A DNA stretch of 64,000 nt from Spartobacteria bacterium (GTDB lineage: Bacteria; Verrucomicrobiota; Verrucomicrobiia; Chthoniobacterales; UBA10450): positions 1 through 64,000 of the forward strand of contig PLCM01000031.1 in NCBI GenBank assembly GCA_003134765.1. The letters run 5' to 3'. A program made the translations under genes and the position numbers. Under the pieces are notes generated by a model. That model saw only the letters and a list, made by a program, of their open reading frames with translations, was not told the origin of the DNA and searched no databases. Shown piece after piece: positions 16,601 through 24,113 of the stretch. The stretch's first letter is position 1; every line of letters begins with the position of its first letter.

Positions 16601-17901
16601 ACAAAGGCACCACTTTTCATTTCACGGCCCGCCTGGGCGTACGCTACACGCCATCACCGGCGATCAAACGGGCCGATCCAGCCGATCTCGATGGCTTGCG
16701 CGCCCTCGTGGTGGACGACAGCGCGGTGAACCGCCGCATCCTCGAGGAGATGCTGATCAATTGGCGGATGCGCCCGACCGTCGTGGAATCGGGGGCCCTC
16801 GCGATAAAGGAAATGGTGCGCGCGGCCCTTGCAGGCGCGCGCTACCAGCTCGTGCTGGTGGATGCGCTGATGCCGGAGATGGATGGATTCACTTTGGCGG
16901 AAAGAATTCAGCAAGAACCGGAACTCTCCGGCGCGACTGTGATGATGCTTTCCTCTGCGATGCCCGGCGGAACCACGGAGCGTGCCCGCGCCCTTGGCGT
17001 TGCGGGCTTGCTGACGAAGCCGGTCACGCAATCGGATTTGCTCGACGCCATTCTCCTGGCGATCAATGCCGGCGGCGAGATGACCCCGAGCGAGAGAGCG
17101 CCCATCGTTGCCGAAAGCGCGCCGACAACATCCCCTCTGCGCATCCTGGTCGCGGAAGACAATGTGATCAACCGCGCGGTCGCCACCGGCATCCTGGAAA
17201 AACAGGGGCATTCGCTGGTGCATGCCGGGAGCGGGCGCGAAGCGTTGCGCGTTCTGGAAGAAAAGATCTTCGATCTGATCTTGATGGATGTGCAAATGCC
17301 GGAGATGGACGGTTTCGAAGCGACCCGGAGAATTCGGGAAATGGAAGCGCGGACGAACCGACACACTCCTATCGTCGCGATGACCGCGCATGCCATGGCC
17401 GGCGATCGCGAACGCTGCCTGGCCGCGGGAATGAACGATTACATCGCAAAGGCGCTTCAAAAAGAGGACCTGCTTCAGGTGCTGGCAGACAATTGCCCGG
17501 CTGCGGTGCCGCGTGTTCCCAAATCGCCCGCAAAGCCAGTTCCCAACGTGAATATGCCGTCTCTTTTCACACGGGTAGAATTGCTCGAAATCTGCGATGG
17601 GGATGATGAATTGATGGGGAGACTGATCTCGCTGTTTAACGAAAACACGCCGCAAATACTGGATTCGATCCGTGAATCGATCGCCCAGCGGGATGGCAGT
17701 GGGCTCGACCGGGACGCCCATAAGTTGTTGAGTTCCATTGGAGCTTTTGGCGCGCGGCGCGCGCAGGACCTGACAGCGCGCCTTGAGAAACAAGGCCAAA
17801 GCGACGACTTTGCGGGAGCCCGGAAAGGCTTTGCCGATCTTGAACGAGAAATTAATAAAATTCACGCTACCCTCGCTGATTTCGTCGGCGTCGTCGTCTG
17901 A
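13642..17901 (+). CDS. Large hybrid sensor histidine kinase (PAS-PAS-GAF-PAS-HisKA-HATPase-REC-REC-HPt)
   Basis: 1419 residues. Order: TM helix (about 8-28), periplasmic four-helix-type sensor, second TM (about 190-212), PAS (about 230-340), PAS with PAC (about 350-465), GAF (about 480-620), PAS (about 640-755), HisKA with His782 in SHEIRTPMNG, HATPase with DNAIKF, DTGMGIP and GTGLGLS, receiver 1 (Asp1074), receiver 2 (Asp1216), and a C-terminal HPt domain with His1360 in DAHKLLSSIGAFGA. It is therefore a full intramolecular phosphorelay. In receiver 2 the usual Lys-Pro is Lys-Ala (YIAKALQ). The ATGA overlap upstream and the overlapping response regulator downstream indicate one operon. The signal is unknown. 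Confidence 0.93.
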   Translation: MNKRIPLLVSAGFGLLIVLGLCTSLFLNFTLQRRIEESEVLKEITTKVRGNVRDLRVDYMRMGEEIAALLLDAKSEAEFAKRSRGSEQADVSGDEHMAAALAATRSPEVKKVLQKAIAQDKNSDAMAAEIIRLAVTDVEKARALYREKYLPSEEEKLSTLDSALRLAFAETDALDAAANADSRQATFFARIAIILFLGIGVISALYLRHIVAKVVRRSEIAAEENKEMVDHSLDGICSMDGAGNFTRANAAFERILGYSAEELRGRPFITLVHPDDVEKTERGAVDLMAGVAIKDFENRYIGKDGAAVNMMWSARWSEEQKQIFCMVRDVTKQKAAERALHAAEEKYRTIFEHSNEGIFQNTPEGAFISANPAMARMLGFDSPEELIRGRGDIERQGYVDPSLREKFKQALEESGSVTDFDYEVYRKDGSRIWVSENTRIVRDAEGRALFYEGSAQDITERKRAEAERQVISEIVRGVMTTTNLDQLLDLACRSIGKFLYAENCFVALRDPSTDLVHFEFWVDKFDPVPPPQPIGKGHTRTSYVLRTGQPLLLTDETKARLFEQGEIKKSGSDSASWLGVPLRTPTRTLGVLAVQHYEEKNAYSQRDMEFLSTVGDQIALAVERKRAEETLKRSEARLAEAQQVARVGSWEWDLVTKKLTWSDEEFRLLGFSPGAFEPTYEHYLASVHPDERHEIVDGVDAGLSPKKSIGSDTRVVWPDGQVRILHNCENTLADETGKIIRLFGTSQDVTELRQKETELQLAKAAAEAASRTKSEFLANMSHEIRTPMNGIIGMTDLALETNLDRHQRDYLGMVKSSAHSLLSLINDILDFSKIEAGKLELESIDFSLRNCIGGMIKPLGIRAGQKGLELVADIPADVPDHLVGDPMRLRQILINLTDNAIKFTERGEVIVKVVNQAAPNGESHLHFSVSDTGMGIPAEKQSAIFEAFSQADGSTTRTHGGTGLGLSIASQLIRKMQGRIWIESQVDKGTTFHFTARLGVRYTPSPAIKRADPADLDGLRALVVDDSAVNRRILEEMLINWRMRPTVVESGALAIKEMVRAALAGARYQLVLVDALMPEMDGFTLAERIQQEPELSGATVMMLSSAMPGGTTERARALGVAGLLTKPVTQSDLLDAILLAINAGGEMTPSERAPIVAESAPTTSPLRILVAEDNVINRAVATGILEKQGHSLVHAGSGREALRVLEEKIFDLILMDVQMPEMDGFEATRRIREMEARTNRHTPIVAMTAHAMAGDRERCLAAGMNDYIAKALQKEDLLQVLADNCPAAVPRVPKSPAKPVPNVNMPSLFTRVELLEICDGDDELMGRLISLFNENTPQILDSIRESIAQRDGSGLDRDAHKLLSSIGAFGARRAQDLTARLEKQGQSDDFAGARKGFADLEREINKIHATLADFVGVVV

Positions 17902-18385
17902 CGCAATAAAATCACCCAACGCCGGTGATTCGAAGACGTCGATTTTGATTGCGGAGGACGATCCGGTTTCCACCGAGTTGATCTCGACTCGGCTGACAAA
18001 GTGGGGCTATGACGTCGTCGCCACTAAAGACGGGGCGGAAGCGATGACGATTTTGCGCGGCAAAGACGCTCCATCGCTGGCCATTCTCGATTGGATGATG
18101 CCCGGACTTGATGGGCTCGAAATCTGCCGGCGGGTCCGCGAAACGAAGAAGACGGTTTACATCATTCTTGTGACCGCGCGGGGCGAGAAGGAAAATGTCA
18201 TCGAAGGCTTGCGCGCCGGCGCCGACGATTACCTGATCAAACCATTTGATAAGGACGAATTGCGCGCCCGGATCCTGGTCGGTTTGCGAGTGATGGAATT
18301 GCAGGAAGCGCTCGTTCGACGCGTGGAGGAGCTGGAGTCCGCAGCTCTCGAAATCAGGTCGTTGAAATTGCAGCTTCCTCTCTAA
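17831..18385 (+). CDS. Response regulator with receiver domain only
   Basis: The receiver core starts at about base 17930: LIAEDDPVSTELISTRL, phospho-acceptor Asp in LAILDWMMPGLDG, Thr in VTARGE, Lys in LIKPFDKDEL. A helical tail (VEELESAALEIRSLKLQ) follows and there is no DNA-binding output domain. The start is uncertain. The frame overlaps the end of the kinase gene, and I choose TTG 17831 behind GGAAAGG. It is a likely terminal phospho-acceptor of the HPt relay encoded just upstream, acting by protein-protein contact like CheY-type regulators. Confidence 0.85.
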   Translation: MPILNEKLIKFTLPSLISSASSSDAIKSPNAGDSKTSILIAEDDPVSTELISTRLTKWGYDVVATKDGAEAMTILRGKDAPSLAILDWMMPGLDGLEICRRVRETKKTVYIILVTARGEKENVIEGLRAGADDYLIKPFDKDELRARILVGLRVMELQEALVRRVEELESAALEIRSLKLQLPL

Positions 18386-18394
18386 GCGGCGTCC

Positions 18395-19354
18395 CTAGTA
18401 AACGTCGAGGTCGTGCGCGGAAACGACCTTGCCGGGATAAAGCTCGCGGATCTCTTTCAGCAGTCCTTCTTCGGTATCTTTCTCGCGACCGAAAAACATC
18501 TGGTGATACAGAACGAGCAGCTTCGGTTTGGCTTTCGTGGCCAGCTCGGCCAGCTCTTTCGTGGAAGTGTGGAAACTGGTGATGTACTTCCGCCAGTCTT
18601 CCTTGCTCTCATTGTAGCCGAGCTGGGTGTAAACCTCGTGCAACAGCACGTCGCAACCGTTGCAATTCTCGACGACGCTTTGGCTCGGCGCGCAATCGCC
18701 TGAGAGGACAATGACTTTGCCGGGCGTCTCGAACCGGTAGCCGTAAGCTTCGCGCCACGAGCCGTGATGCACGAGAAACGCTTTCACGGTGACATTGTCG
18801 TCCTTGTAAACGACGCCCGGCTTGACCTCGTGCGCGTTCACCTTGTAACCGGTGCGGTTGCCATGCTCGAGGCCGTTGGTGCGAATATCGATGTCTTCGC
18901 TGTAAGCGGCGAGAAGGTGATCGGTCATGGCTTTGAGACCGGTGGGACCGAATACTTCCAGCGGTTCCTTTCGGCCCAGCACCCACGGACTAAAGATGAG
19001 GTCCGGGTAACCAAGGGTGTGATCGGAATGGAGATGAGTAATGAACGCGGTCTTGAGCTTTGGAACGGCCAGGCCGGTGACTCCTTTGCGGAGGGCGGCA
19101 CTCGCGCGGCGAACGATGCCCGGTCCGCAGTCGATAATATAAGGTGTGTCGTTGACGACGATGGCCACCGACGGACCCATTCGATCGGGATCGGCTGCGG
19201 GATTTCCGGTGCCGAGTAAAACGATCTGCGTCCGCGACTTGGGCGCGGCACTCGGAGTGGGACTTTGGGCGCGGCTCGTCGAGGCGAGCAGAGACGCTAG
19301 AAGTATCGCCAAGAACATGCACCCATATGGAAGAATCCAGTTTCGTGATTTCAT
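18395..19354 (-). CDS. Exported metallo-beta-lactamase-fold hydrolase
   Basis: I choose ATG 19354 because GAGG lies 5 bases upstream and the product then begins with a good signal peptide (MKSRNWILPYGCMFLAILLA to STSRAQS). ATG 19369 is the alternative. The mature protein has the MBL fold: ILLGTGNP at the first strand, the metal motif THLHSDH, then YRFETPGKVIVLSGDCAPS and a late LVLYHQMF His. It resembles the RNase Z/arylsulfatase-like branch, but the signal peptide argues for a periplasmic hydrolase. Substrate unknown. It lies 26 bp downstream of the NRAMP-like gene on the same strand. Confidence 0.88.
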   Translation of the reverse strand: MKSRNWILPYGCMFLAILLASLLASTSRAQSPTPSAAPKSRTQIVLLGTGNPAADPDRMGPSVAIVVNDTPYIIDCGPGIVRRASAALRKGVTGLAVPKLKTAFITHLHSDHTLGYPDLIFSPWVLGRKEPLEVFGPTGLKAMTDHLLAAYSEDIDIRTNGLEHGNRTGYKVNAHEVKPGVVYKDDNVTVKAFLVHHGSWREAYGYRFETPGKVIVLSGDCAPSQSVVENCNGCDVLLHEVYTQLGYNESKEDWRKYITSFHTSTKELAELATKAKPKLLVLYHQMFFGREKDTEEGLLKEIRELYPGKVVSAHDLDVY

Positions 19355-19380
19355 AGATGCCTCGTTCATCACCTGTGTGC

Positions 19381-20664
19381 CTAGAAAACAAACATCCCGA
19401 TAGCGGCCGCAAACATTAACAGGGTTGTCAGTCCCACTGACACGAGGCCCAGGCGGGAACTCGGCTGATTGCACATGATTTTGCGGTCGGCTGCGACGAG
19501 CCAAACGCCGACCAGGAGAAAGGGCGCGAGCAGGCCATTGATGATGGCGGTCCAATAGAGCGCCTTCACGGGGTTCACACCTGCAAAATCGAGTCCGATG
19601 CCCACCAGAGTCGACAGAATAACCACGGCATAGAAGGCACGGGCGGCTTTGAACTTGGAATCAAGGCCCTGTCGCCAGTGAAACGTCTCGGCAAAGGCAT
19701 AGGCAGCCGAACCGGAGAGGGTCGGGATGGCCAGAAAGCCGACCCCGATGATGCCAACGGTAAAAAGAAGATAGGCGAATTTTCCGGCCAGAGGCAGCAA
19801 CGCCTCGGCTGCCTGTTTCGTGGTCTCAATGTTCGTCGTGCCGTGCGCGTGCAAGGTCAGGGCCGTGCTCAAAATGATGAAATACATGACGAGGTTGGAA
19901 AAGAACGTGCCGATCCCAACGTCCATCTTCCGCAACCCGATTTCGCGCCGGGTGGCGCCTCGCCGCCAGGCCAGCATGCGCCGGCCGATCGCTTTTTCTT
20001 CCTCAACTTCCTGCGAGCTCTGCCAAAAGAAGAGATAAGGACTGATCGTCGTGCCAAGAATCGCCACGAGCATCGCCCAGCCATCATGGCTCTTGGGCAA
20101 AGACGGAACAAAAGTGTCGTGGGCGACCTTGCTCCAATCGGGCCCGATGACGAAACCGGTGATGACGTAGGCAAAGAGGGTGAGCGCCAGCCATTTCAAA
20201 ACGTTGGCGATCTGGTGGTACCGGAATTGGACTGTAGCCACAGCGATGGCAACGCCGAAAACGATCACGAAATAGCGTGAGTTAATGCCGGAGAGCATTT
20301 CGGCGGCGTCCGCCATCCCGGCGAGATCGGAGCCGATATTGATGGTGTTGGCCGCGAGCAAGGCTAACGCCGCGATGATGAGGAGAGGCTTGGGGAATTT
20401 CTGGCGGAGCGCGCCGCCAAGTCCCTGACCGGTAACCATCCCGATGCGCGCGCACATCATTTGCACGCTCGCCATGAGTGGCCAGGTGATGAGCGCCGTC
20501 CAAAGCTGGCCGGTTCCCAAGAGAGCGCCGGCCGTTGAATAGGTCGCGATCCCCGATGGATCGTCGTCCGCCGCGCCGGTGATCAAACCGGGTCCGAGAT
20601 TGGCGAAAAACCGGACAATCGGGTTGCGGCTCTCTTTGCGAGCGTTGCGGCGCGCTTCACTCAT
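19381..20664 (-). CDS. NRAMP-related divalent metal transporter with non-canonical metal motifs
   Basis: 427 residues, about 11 membrane helices. TM1 carries GAADDDPSGIATYS where classical NRAMP has DPGN, and the unwound TM6 carries TTISPYLFFWQ where classical NRAMP has MPH. The metal-ligating Met and the Asn are therefore replaced. Classical NRAMPs import Mn2+ or Fe2+ with protons. Members with altered ligands include Mg2+ transporters, so the substrate is open. A cytoplasmic loop rich in Arg (GRRMLAWRRGATRREIG) follows TM6. A 351-base copy of its 3' end is found at 28132-28482. The exported MBL gene lies downstream on the same strand. Confidence 0.85.
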   Translation of the reverse strand: MSEARRNARKESRNPIVRFFANLGPGLITGAADDDPSGIATYSTAGALLGTGQLWTALITWPLMASVQMMCARIGMVTGQGLGGALRQKFPKPLLIIAALALLAANTINIGSDLAGMADAAEMLSGINSRYFVIVFGVAIAVATVQFRYHQIANVLKWLALTLFAYVITGFVIGPDWSKVAHDTFVPSLPKSHDGWAMLVAILGTTISPYLFFWQSSQEVEEEKAIGRRMLAWRRGATRREIGLRKMDVGIGTFFSNLVMYFIILSTALTLHAHGTTNIETTKQAAEALLPLAGKFAYLLFTVGIIGVGFLAIPTLSGSAAYAFAETFHWRQGLDSKFKAARAFYAVVILSTLVGIGLDFAGVNPVKALYWTAIINGLLAPFLLVGVWLVAADRKIMCNQPSSRLGLVSVGLTTLLMFAAAIGMFVF

Positions 20665-20862
20665 GTAGCTTCACTTCGGTTGGCCGGTGTATGCCGGACC
20701 TGAATTTCACGTCGAGCCTACACGGACAAGCTTTTTTTTCGCGCGGATGGATTCGCGGGGCCAGAGCACCGCTGTCACTCCCCCGGCACGAGGGCGTGCC
20801 GGCTCCAATGCCCTTTTATTGGTTCGGCAAGCGGAACGCTTGCCCTACAATTACTTCCGGCG

Positions 20863-21723
20863 ATGAAACCGATTCCGCTCCTCGATTATGTCGGCAGTCC
20901 GATCTTATGGACGCTCTTCGCCCTTCTGCTTTTCCTGCAATGGAAATATCCGTTGCGGCGCCGGCATTTTTCCGTGCTCCCCCGGATGATGCGGAATTTC
21001 GTCATGTCGGTACCGGCGTTCGTGATTCTGCGCCTGGCGCTGGTGCCAATTCCGCTGGCGCACACGTTCTGGGCGCAGCGCAACGGACTTGGATTACTGA
21101 ACTGGATCAGGCTGCCGGGAATTGTCGCGGCGATCGTGGCGTTCCTTCTCATGGATTGGGCCTATTACTGGTGGCATTACGCGACGCACCGGGTGCCGCT
21201 GTTCTGGCGTTTCCATAATGTTCATCACACCGATCTCGACCTCGATGTCAGCACCGCGGCCCGGTTTCATTTCGGCGAAATTCTTTTTTCGATTCCGTTC
21301 CGGCTTCTCGTGGTCGTTCTCTTTGGAATTCCGCCCCTGGTTTATCTGATCTTCGAGATTGTGTTCGAATCGGCCAGCGTGTTCCATCATTCGAACTGGC
21401 GACTCTCGTTAGGTTTCGAGCGCGTGCTGAATCACGTCATCGTCACGCCGCGGATGCATGGGATCCATCATTCCATTGTGGAGCGCGAGACCGATTCGAA
21501 CTGGGGCACGATCTTTTGCTGGTGGGACAAGATTCACCGGAGTCTGCGTCGCGATATTCCGCAGGACGAGATCACGATCGGGGTGGCGGCTTTTCGTGAG
21601 GAGAAAGAGCTGACGGTAGGCAGGCTGCTCACGCTGCCCTTCCGGGGACAGCGGCCCTGGAAACTGCCGACCGGAGAGGTCCCGGAACGAGAACCGCGAC
21701 CAGCGACGGAATTGCAACCGTAG
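20863..21723 (+). CDS. Sterol desaturase/fatty acid hydroxylase superfamily membrane protein
   Basis: 286 residues with four hydrophobic stretches and the eight-histidine pattern of the superfamily: HYATH, FHNVHH, then VFHHSNW and MHGIHHSIVE. These ligate a di-iron centre for O2-dependent hydroxylation or desaturation of lipids at the inner membrane. Substrate cannot be told: fatty acid, hopanoid or carotenoid are possible. The C-terminal 30 residues are Pro/Glu/Arg-rich. No lipid gene lies beside it. The 198 bases upstream contain only a short hairpin-like GGCACG...GCCGGC region and no gene. Confidence 0.88.
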   Translation: MKPIPLLDYVGSPILWTLFALLLFLQWKYPLRRRHFSVLPRMMRNFVMSVPAFVILRLALVPIPLAHTFWAQRNGLGLLNWIRLPGIVAAIVAFLLMDWAYYWWHYATHRVPLFWRFHNVHHTDLDLDVSTAARFHFGEILFSIPFRLLVVVLFGIPPLVYLIFEIVFESASVFHHSNWRLSLGFERVLNHVIVTPRMHGIHHSIVERETDSNWGTIFCWWDKIHRSLRRDIPQDEITIGVAAFREEKELTVGRLLTLPFRGQRPWKLPTGEVPEREPRPATELQP

Positions 21724-21730
21724 TCATTCC

Positions 21731-21996
21731 TGGTAGGGCGAGACTCCGTCGAGCCGCATTCTGGGGTAGCGCACGCGTCTCTCGCGTGTCGGAGAAGGCG
21801 TCTCGCCATCGAGGACTTTCCTTACGGGCCCGACGGAGAAATCCGCTCAATCACTTGTCGCGCGCGGAATCAAAGATCGTTTCGGCGGGACGCCGCCGTA
21901 ACGCAGCGCGACAGCGCGAGGCCGGGCTTTCCAACCAACGCGCGAGACGCGCGCGCTCCCCCAGGCGCTTCGGCTCGACGGAGTCTCGCCCTACCA
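21731..21996. repeat. Nested inverted-repeat element, perfect 26-bp outer arms
   Basis: Bases 21731-21756 are the exact reverse complement of 21971-21996. Inside lies a second element bounded by GGGTAGCGCACGCGTC near 21762 and GCGCGAGACGCGCGCGCTCCC near 21940-21960, which is the same family as 22888-23046. It looks like one palindromic element inserted into another. The element fills most of the gap between the hydroxylase and the secreted hydrolase. It contains no transposase. Confidence 0.85.
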
Positions 21997-22048
21997 AGGC
22001 TGAATCCGAGAATTGCGCGACGGGACGGAATCGGATTGAATTATCTCC

Positions 22049-22864
22049 GTGCAAAACATTCCGCGTCTCAGATCGCTGTCCTTCGTTCTTTGCTTTTCGC
22101 TGCTAATCGCAAATTCCAGGGCGGCCACCATCGCCGGCAAGGAGGCGAAGCCGGGACCGATGATCGAGATTCAGTTTCCGGTTTCGCCCTATTTCCAAAA
22201 CATCGCCGCGGAGGGGGGGAATCCGCGGCCGGCCATGGGACGCGCGGTCCTGAGTTTTCCGCCGGGATTCGATCCGGCCCGGCGCTGGCCGATCCTGATC
22301 GTCACTTCGACGACGGATTTTAATACGACCAGTCCGATGGATGCCCCCGCCTATAAAGGTCCCGCCGATGCCGAGGGCTGGGTGGTCCTGGCGTCGGACG
22401 CGGCAATCAAGCCACACCGTGATTCCACGCCATGGCGACTCTCGATGTTGGGTGCAGCCCTGGATGCGCTGCGAAAGGATTTGCCGCAAAGCCGGAACTG
22501 GCCGGTCGCGTTCGCCGGATTCTCGGGCGGCTCGAAACGAAGTTGTTTGCTCGGGGCGATGCTGGCGAAGGGGCGCGCCGTTAATATCTGCGGTTTTTTT
22601 CTCAGCGGAATGAACGAGGACAAACTGAGCGAGGCCTACAAGACCTATCAGCCCGGCAGCAATTTCCTGAATATTCCCGTCTGGGTCAGCGGTGGCATGG
22701 ATGACGTCATCGCCACGCCTTCATTGGAGAGCCAGGCGGTGGCAAACATGCGTCGCACTGGTTTCAAGCAGGTGCGGCTGGAACATTTCATCGGCGTGCA
22801 TCAGCTGAAAAGATCCGAAGTGAAGCTGGCGCTGCGCTGGTTCCGGCAGCTCGGCGGATTCTAG
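22049..22864 (+). CDS. Secreted alpha/beta-hydrolase-like protein
   Basis: 271 residues from a GTG start, with the signal peptide LRSLSFVLCFSLLIANSRA. Hallmarks of an alpha/beta hydrolase: RRWPILIVTSTTDFN (oxyanion strand), the nucleophile elbow GFSGGSK, VWVSGGMDD containing the acid residue, and a late His in FIGVHQ. It is similar in layout to PHB-depolymerase/esterase-like exported proteins. Substrate is not predictable. It is placed between two inverted-repeat elements (21731-21996 and 22888-23046). Confidence 0.75.
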   Translation: MQNIPRLRSLSFVLCFSLLIANSRAATIAGKEAKPGPMIEIQFPVSPYFQNIAAEGGNPRPAMGRAVLSFPPGFDPARRWPILIVTSTTDFNTTSPMDAPAYKGPADAEGWVVLASDAAIKPHRDSTPWRLSMLGAALDALRKDLPQSRNWPVAFAGFSGGSKRSCLLGAMLAKGRAVNICGFFLSGMNEDKLSEAYKTYQPGSNFLNIPVWVSGGMDDVIATPSLESQAVANMRRTGFKQVRLEHFIGVHQLKRSEVKLALRWFRQLGGF

Positions 22865-22887
22865 GCCGGGCTTTGAAATTGAATCCT

Positions 22888-23046
22888 GGGTAGCGCACAC
22901 GTCTCGCGTGTTGGCGAAGGCGTCTCGCGTTCGCGGACTTTTCAATCCGATAATCGAGATGTCGGCCCCGAACCAGGTAGCGCCGCCCAAAGAAAGATTG
23001 TTTTGGCGAGACGCCAAAACCAACGCGCGAGACGCGCGCGCTACCC
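22888..23046. repeat. Inverted-repeat element
   Basis: The ends GGGTAGCGCACACGTCTCG and CGAGACGCGCGCGCTACCC are nearly complementary. An inner hairpin TTTTGGCGAGACGCCAAAA is also present. Same family as the inner part of 21731-21996. No coding content. Confidence 0.82.
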
Positions 23047-23094
23047 GGCCTGAAGGCGTGACAGCGCCACGCTGAGACTGATAGCGTGCGCGCA

Positions 23095-24111
23095 ATGGAT
23101 GCAGTGGATTGGGCATCGTTAGGCGATCAGGAATTGCTCGAACGGCGGATCTCGAAGTTGGGCTTGCGGCTCGAAGGCTCGGAACTCGAACCGCTCATCA
23201 AACAACTTTACGAAGAGCTTTCGGCAAAGGGATTAACATTTCATCCGCCGTGTCACATCGGCGACGAATGGTTTGTGCCGGTGGGAATTCCGGCGATTTT
23301 CGTTCCCTTTTTTCTTGTGCACGACCGGCTTCGCGCCCTGGAAAAGACAATGATGCTCGAAGTGGAAGGCGGGACGCGCGAGTGGTTCATGAGATTGATC
23401 CGGCACGAGGCGGCCCACGCCTACAGCTACGCCTATTACCTTCCCCGAAAAAAGAAATGGCAGGAAGCTTTTGGGCGCACCTCGCGCGATCAAACGCCGG
23501 ACGTTTATCATCCGCAGCCGTTCAGCCGCAGCTATGTCGTCAATCTCGACGACTGGTACGCGCAGAGCCATCCGGATGAAGATTTCGCCGAGACGTTCGC
23601 GGTCTGGCTGACGCCGGATGCCGACTGGCGGAAGCGTTACACCGGCTGGAAAGCGCTGCAGAAACTGGAATACGCCGATGAACTGATGCGGTCGCTCGCG
23701 GGGAAACCGCCGCTCCACGCACCGGAGTATCGCGCCAGCGACTACGATTGCCTGAATCAGAAACTCAAGACCTATTACGCGCGAAAACGAAAGCTCTACG
23801 AAGATACTTACCCGGATTTTTACGACGCCGACTTGCGACAGCTCTTCTCCGCGACGCCCGGGCCGGGCCGAATCACGGCGGCGGTTTATTTGCGGCGACG
23901 CCGGCGCCGGCTCTTGAATTCGGTCTGCCAGTGGACGAACGAGAAAAAGTTCCGGGTGAACAAGCTGCTCTCGCGTCTTATCGATCGTTGCGATCAACTC
24001 GACCTCCTGGTTTTGAACGACGATCCGCAGCAGGATTTCCGCATCACTTCATTTATCACGACGCTGGTGATGAATTATCTTTTCACCGGCAAATTTAAAC
24101 GCACCAAATAA
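23095..24111 (+). CDS. Putative zinc-binding metallopeptidase paired with an ATP-grasp ligase
   Basis: 338 residues from ATG 23095 (GTG 23086 possible). Zinc motif HEAAH (His104, Glu105, His108) sits in LIRHEAAHAYSYAYYLP, and the third ligand is probably Glu166 in DEDFAETFAVWL. This is the gluzincin arrangement, and the DEDFAETF signature is seen in putative zinc-binding metallopeptidases that travel with ATP-grasp genes. The C-terminus is very basic (YLRRRRRRLL). There is no signal peptide, so it is cytoplasmic. The stop is 2 bases from the GTG of the ATP-grasp gene, so the pair is surely co-transcribed and probably functionally linked, for instance one making and one trimming a peptide. Confidence 0.82.
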   Translation: MDAVDWASLGDQELLERRISKLGLRLEGSELEPLIKQLYEELSAKGLTFHPPCHIGDEWFVPVGIPAIFVPFFLVHDRLRALEKTMMLEVEGGTREWFMRLIRHEAAHAYSYAYYLPRKKKWQEAFGRTSRDQTPDVYHPQPFSRSYVVNLDDWYAQSHPDEDFAETFAVWLTPDADWRKRYTGWKALQKLEYADELMRSLAGKPPLHAPEYRASDYDCLNQKLKTYYARKRKLYEDTYPDFYDADLRQLFSATPGPGRITAAVYLRRRRRRLLNSVCQWTNEKKFRVNKLLSRLIDRCDQLDLLVLNDDPQQDFRITSFITTLVMNYLFTGKFKRTK

Positions 24112-24113
24112 AC

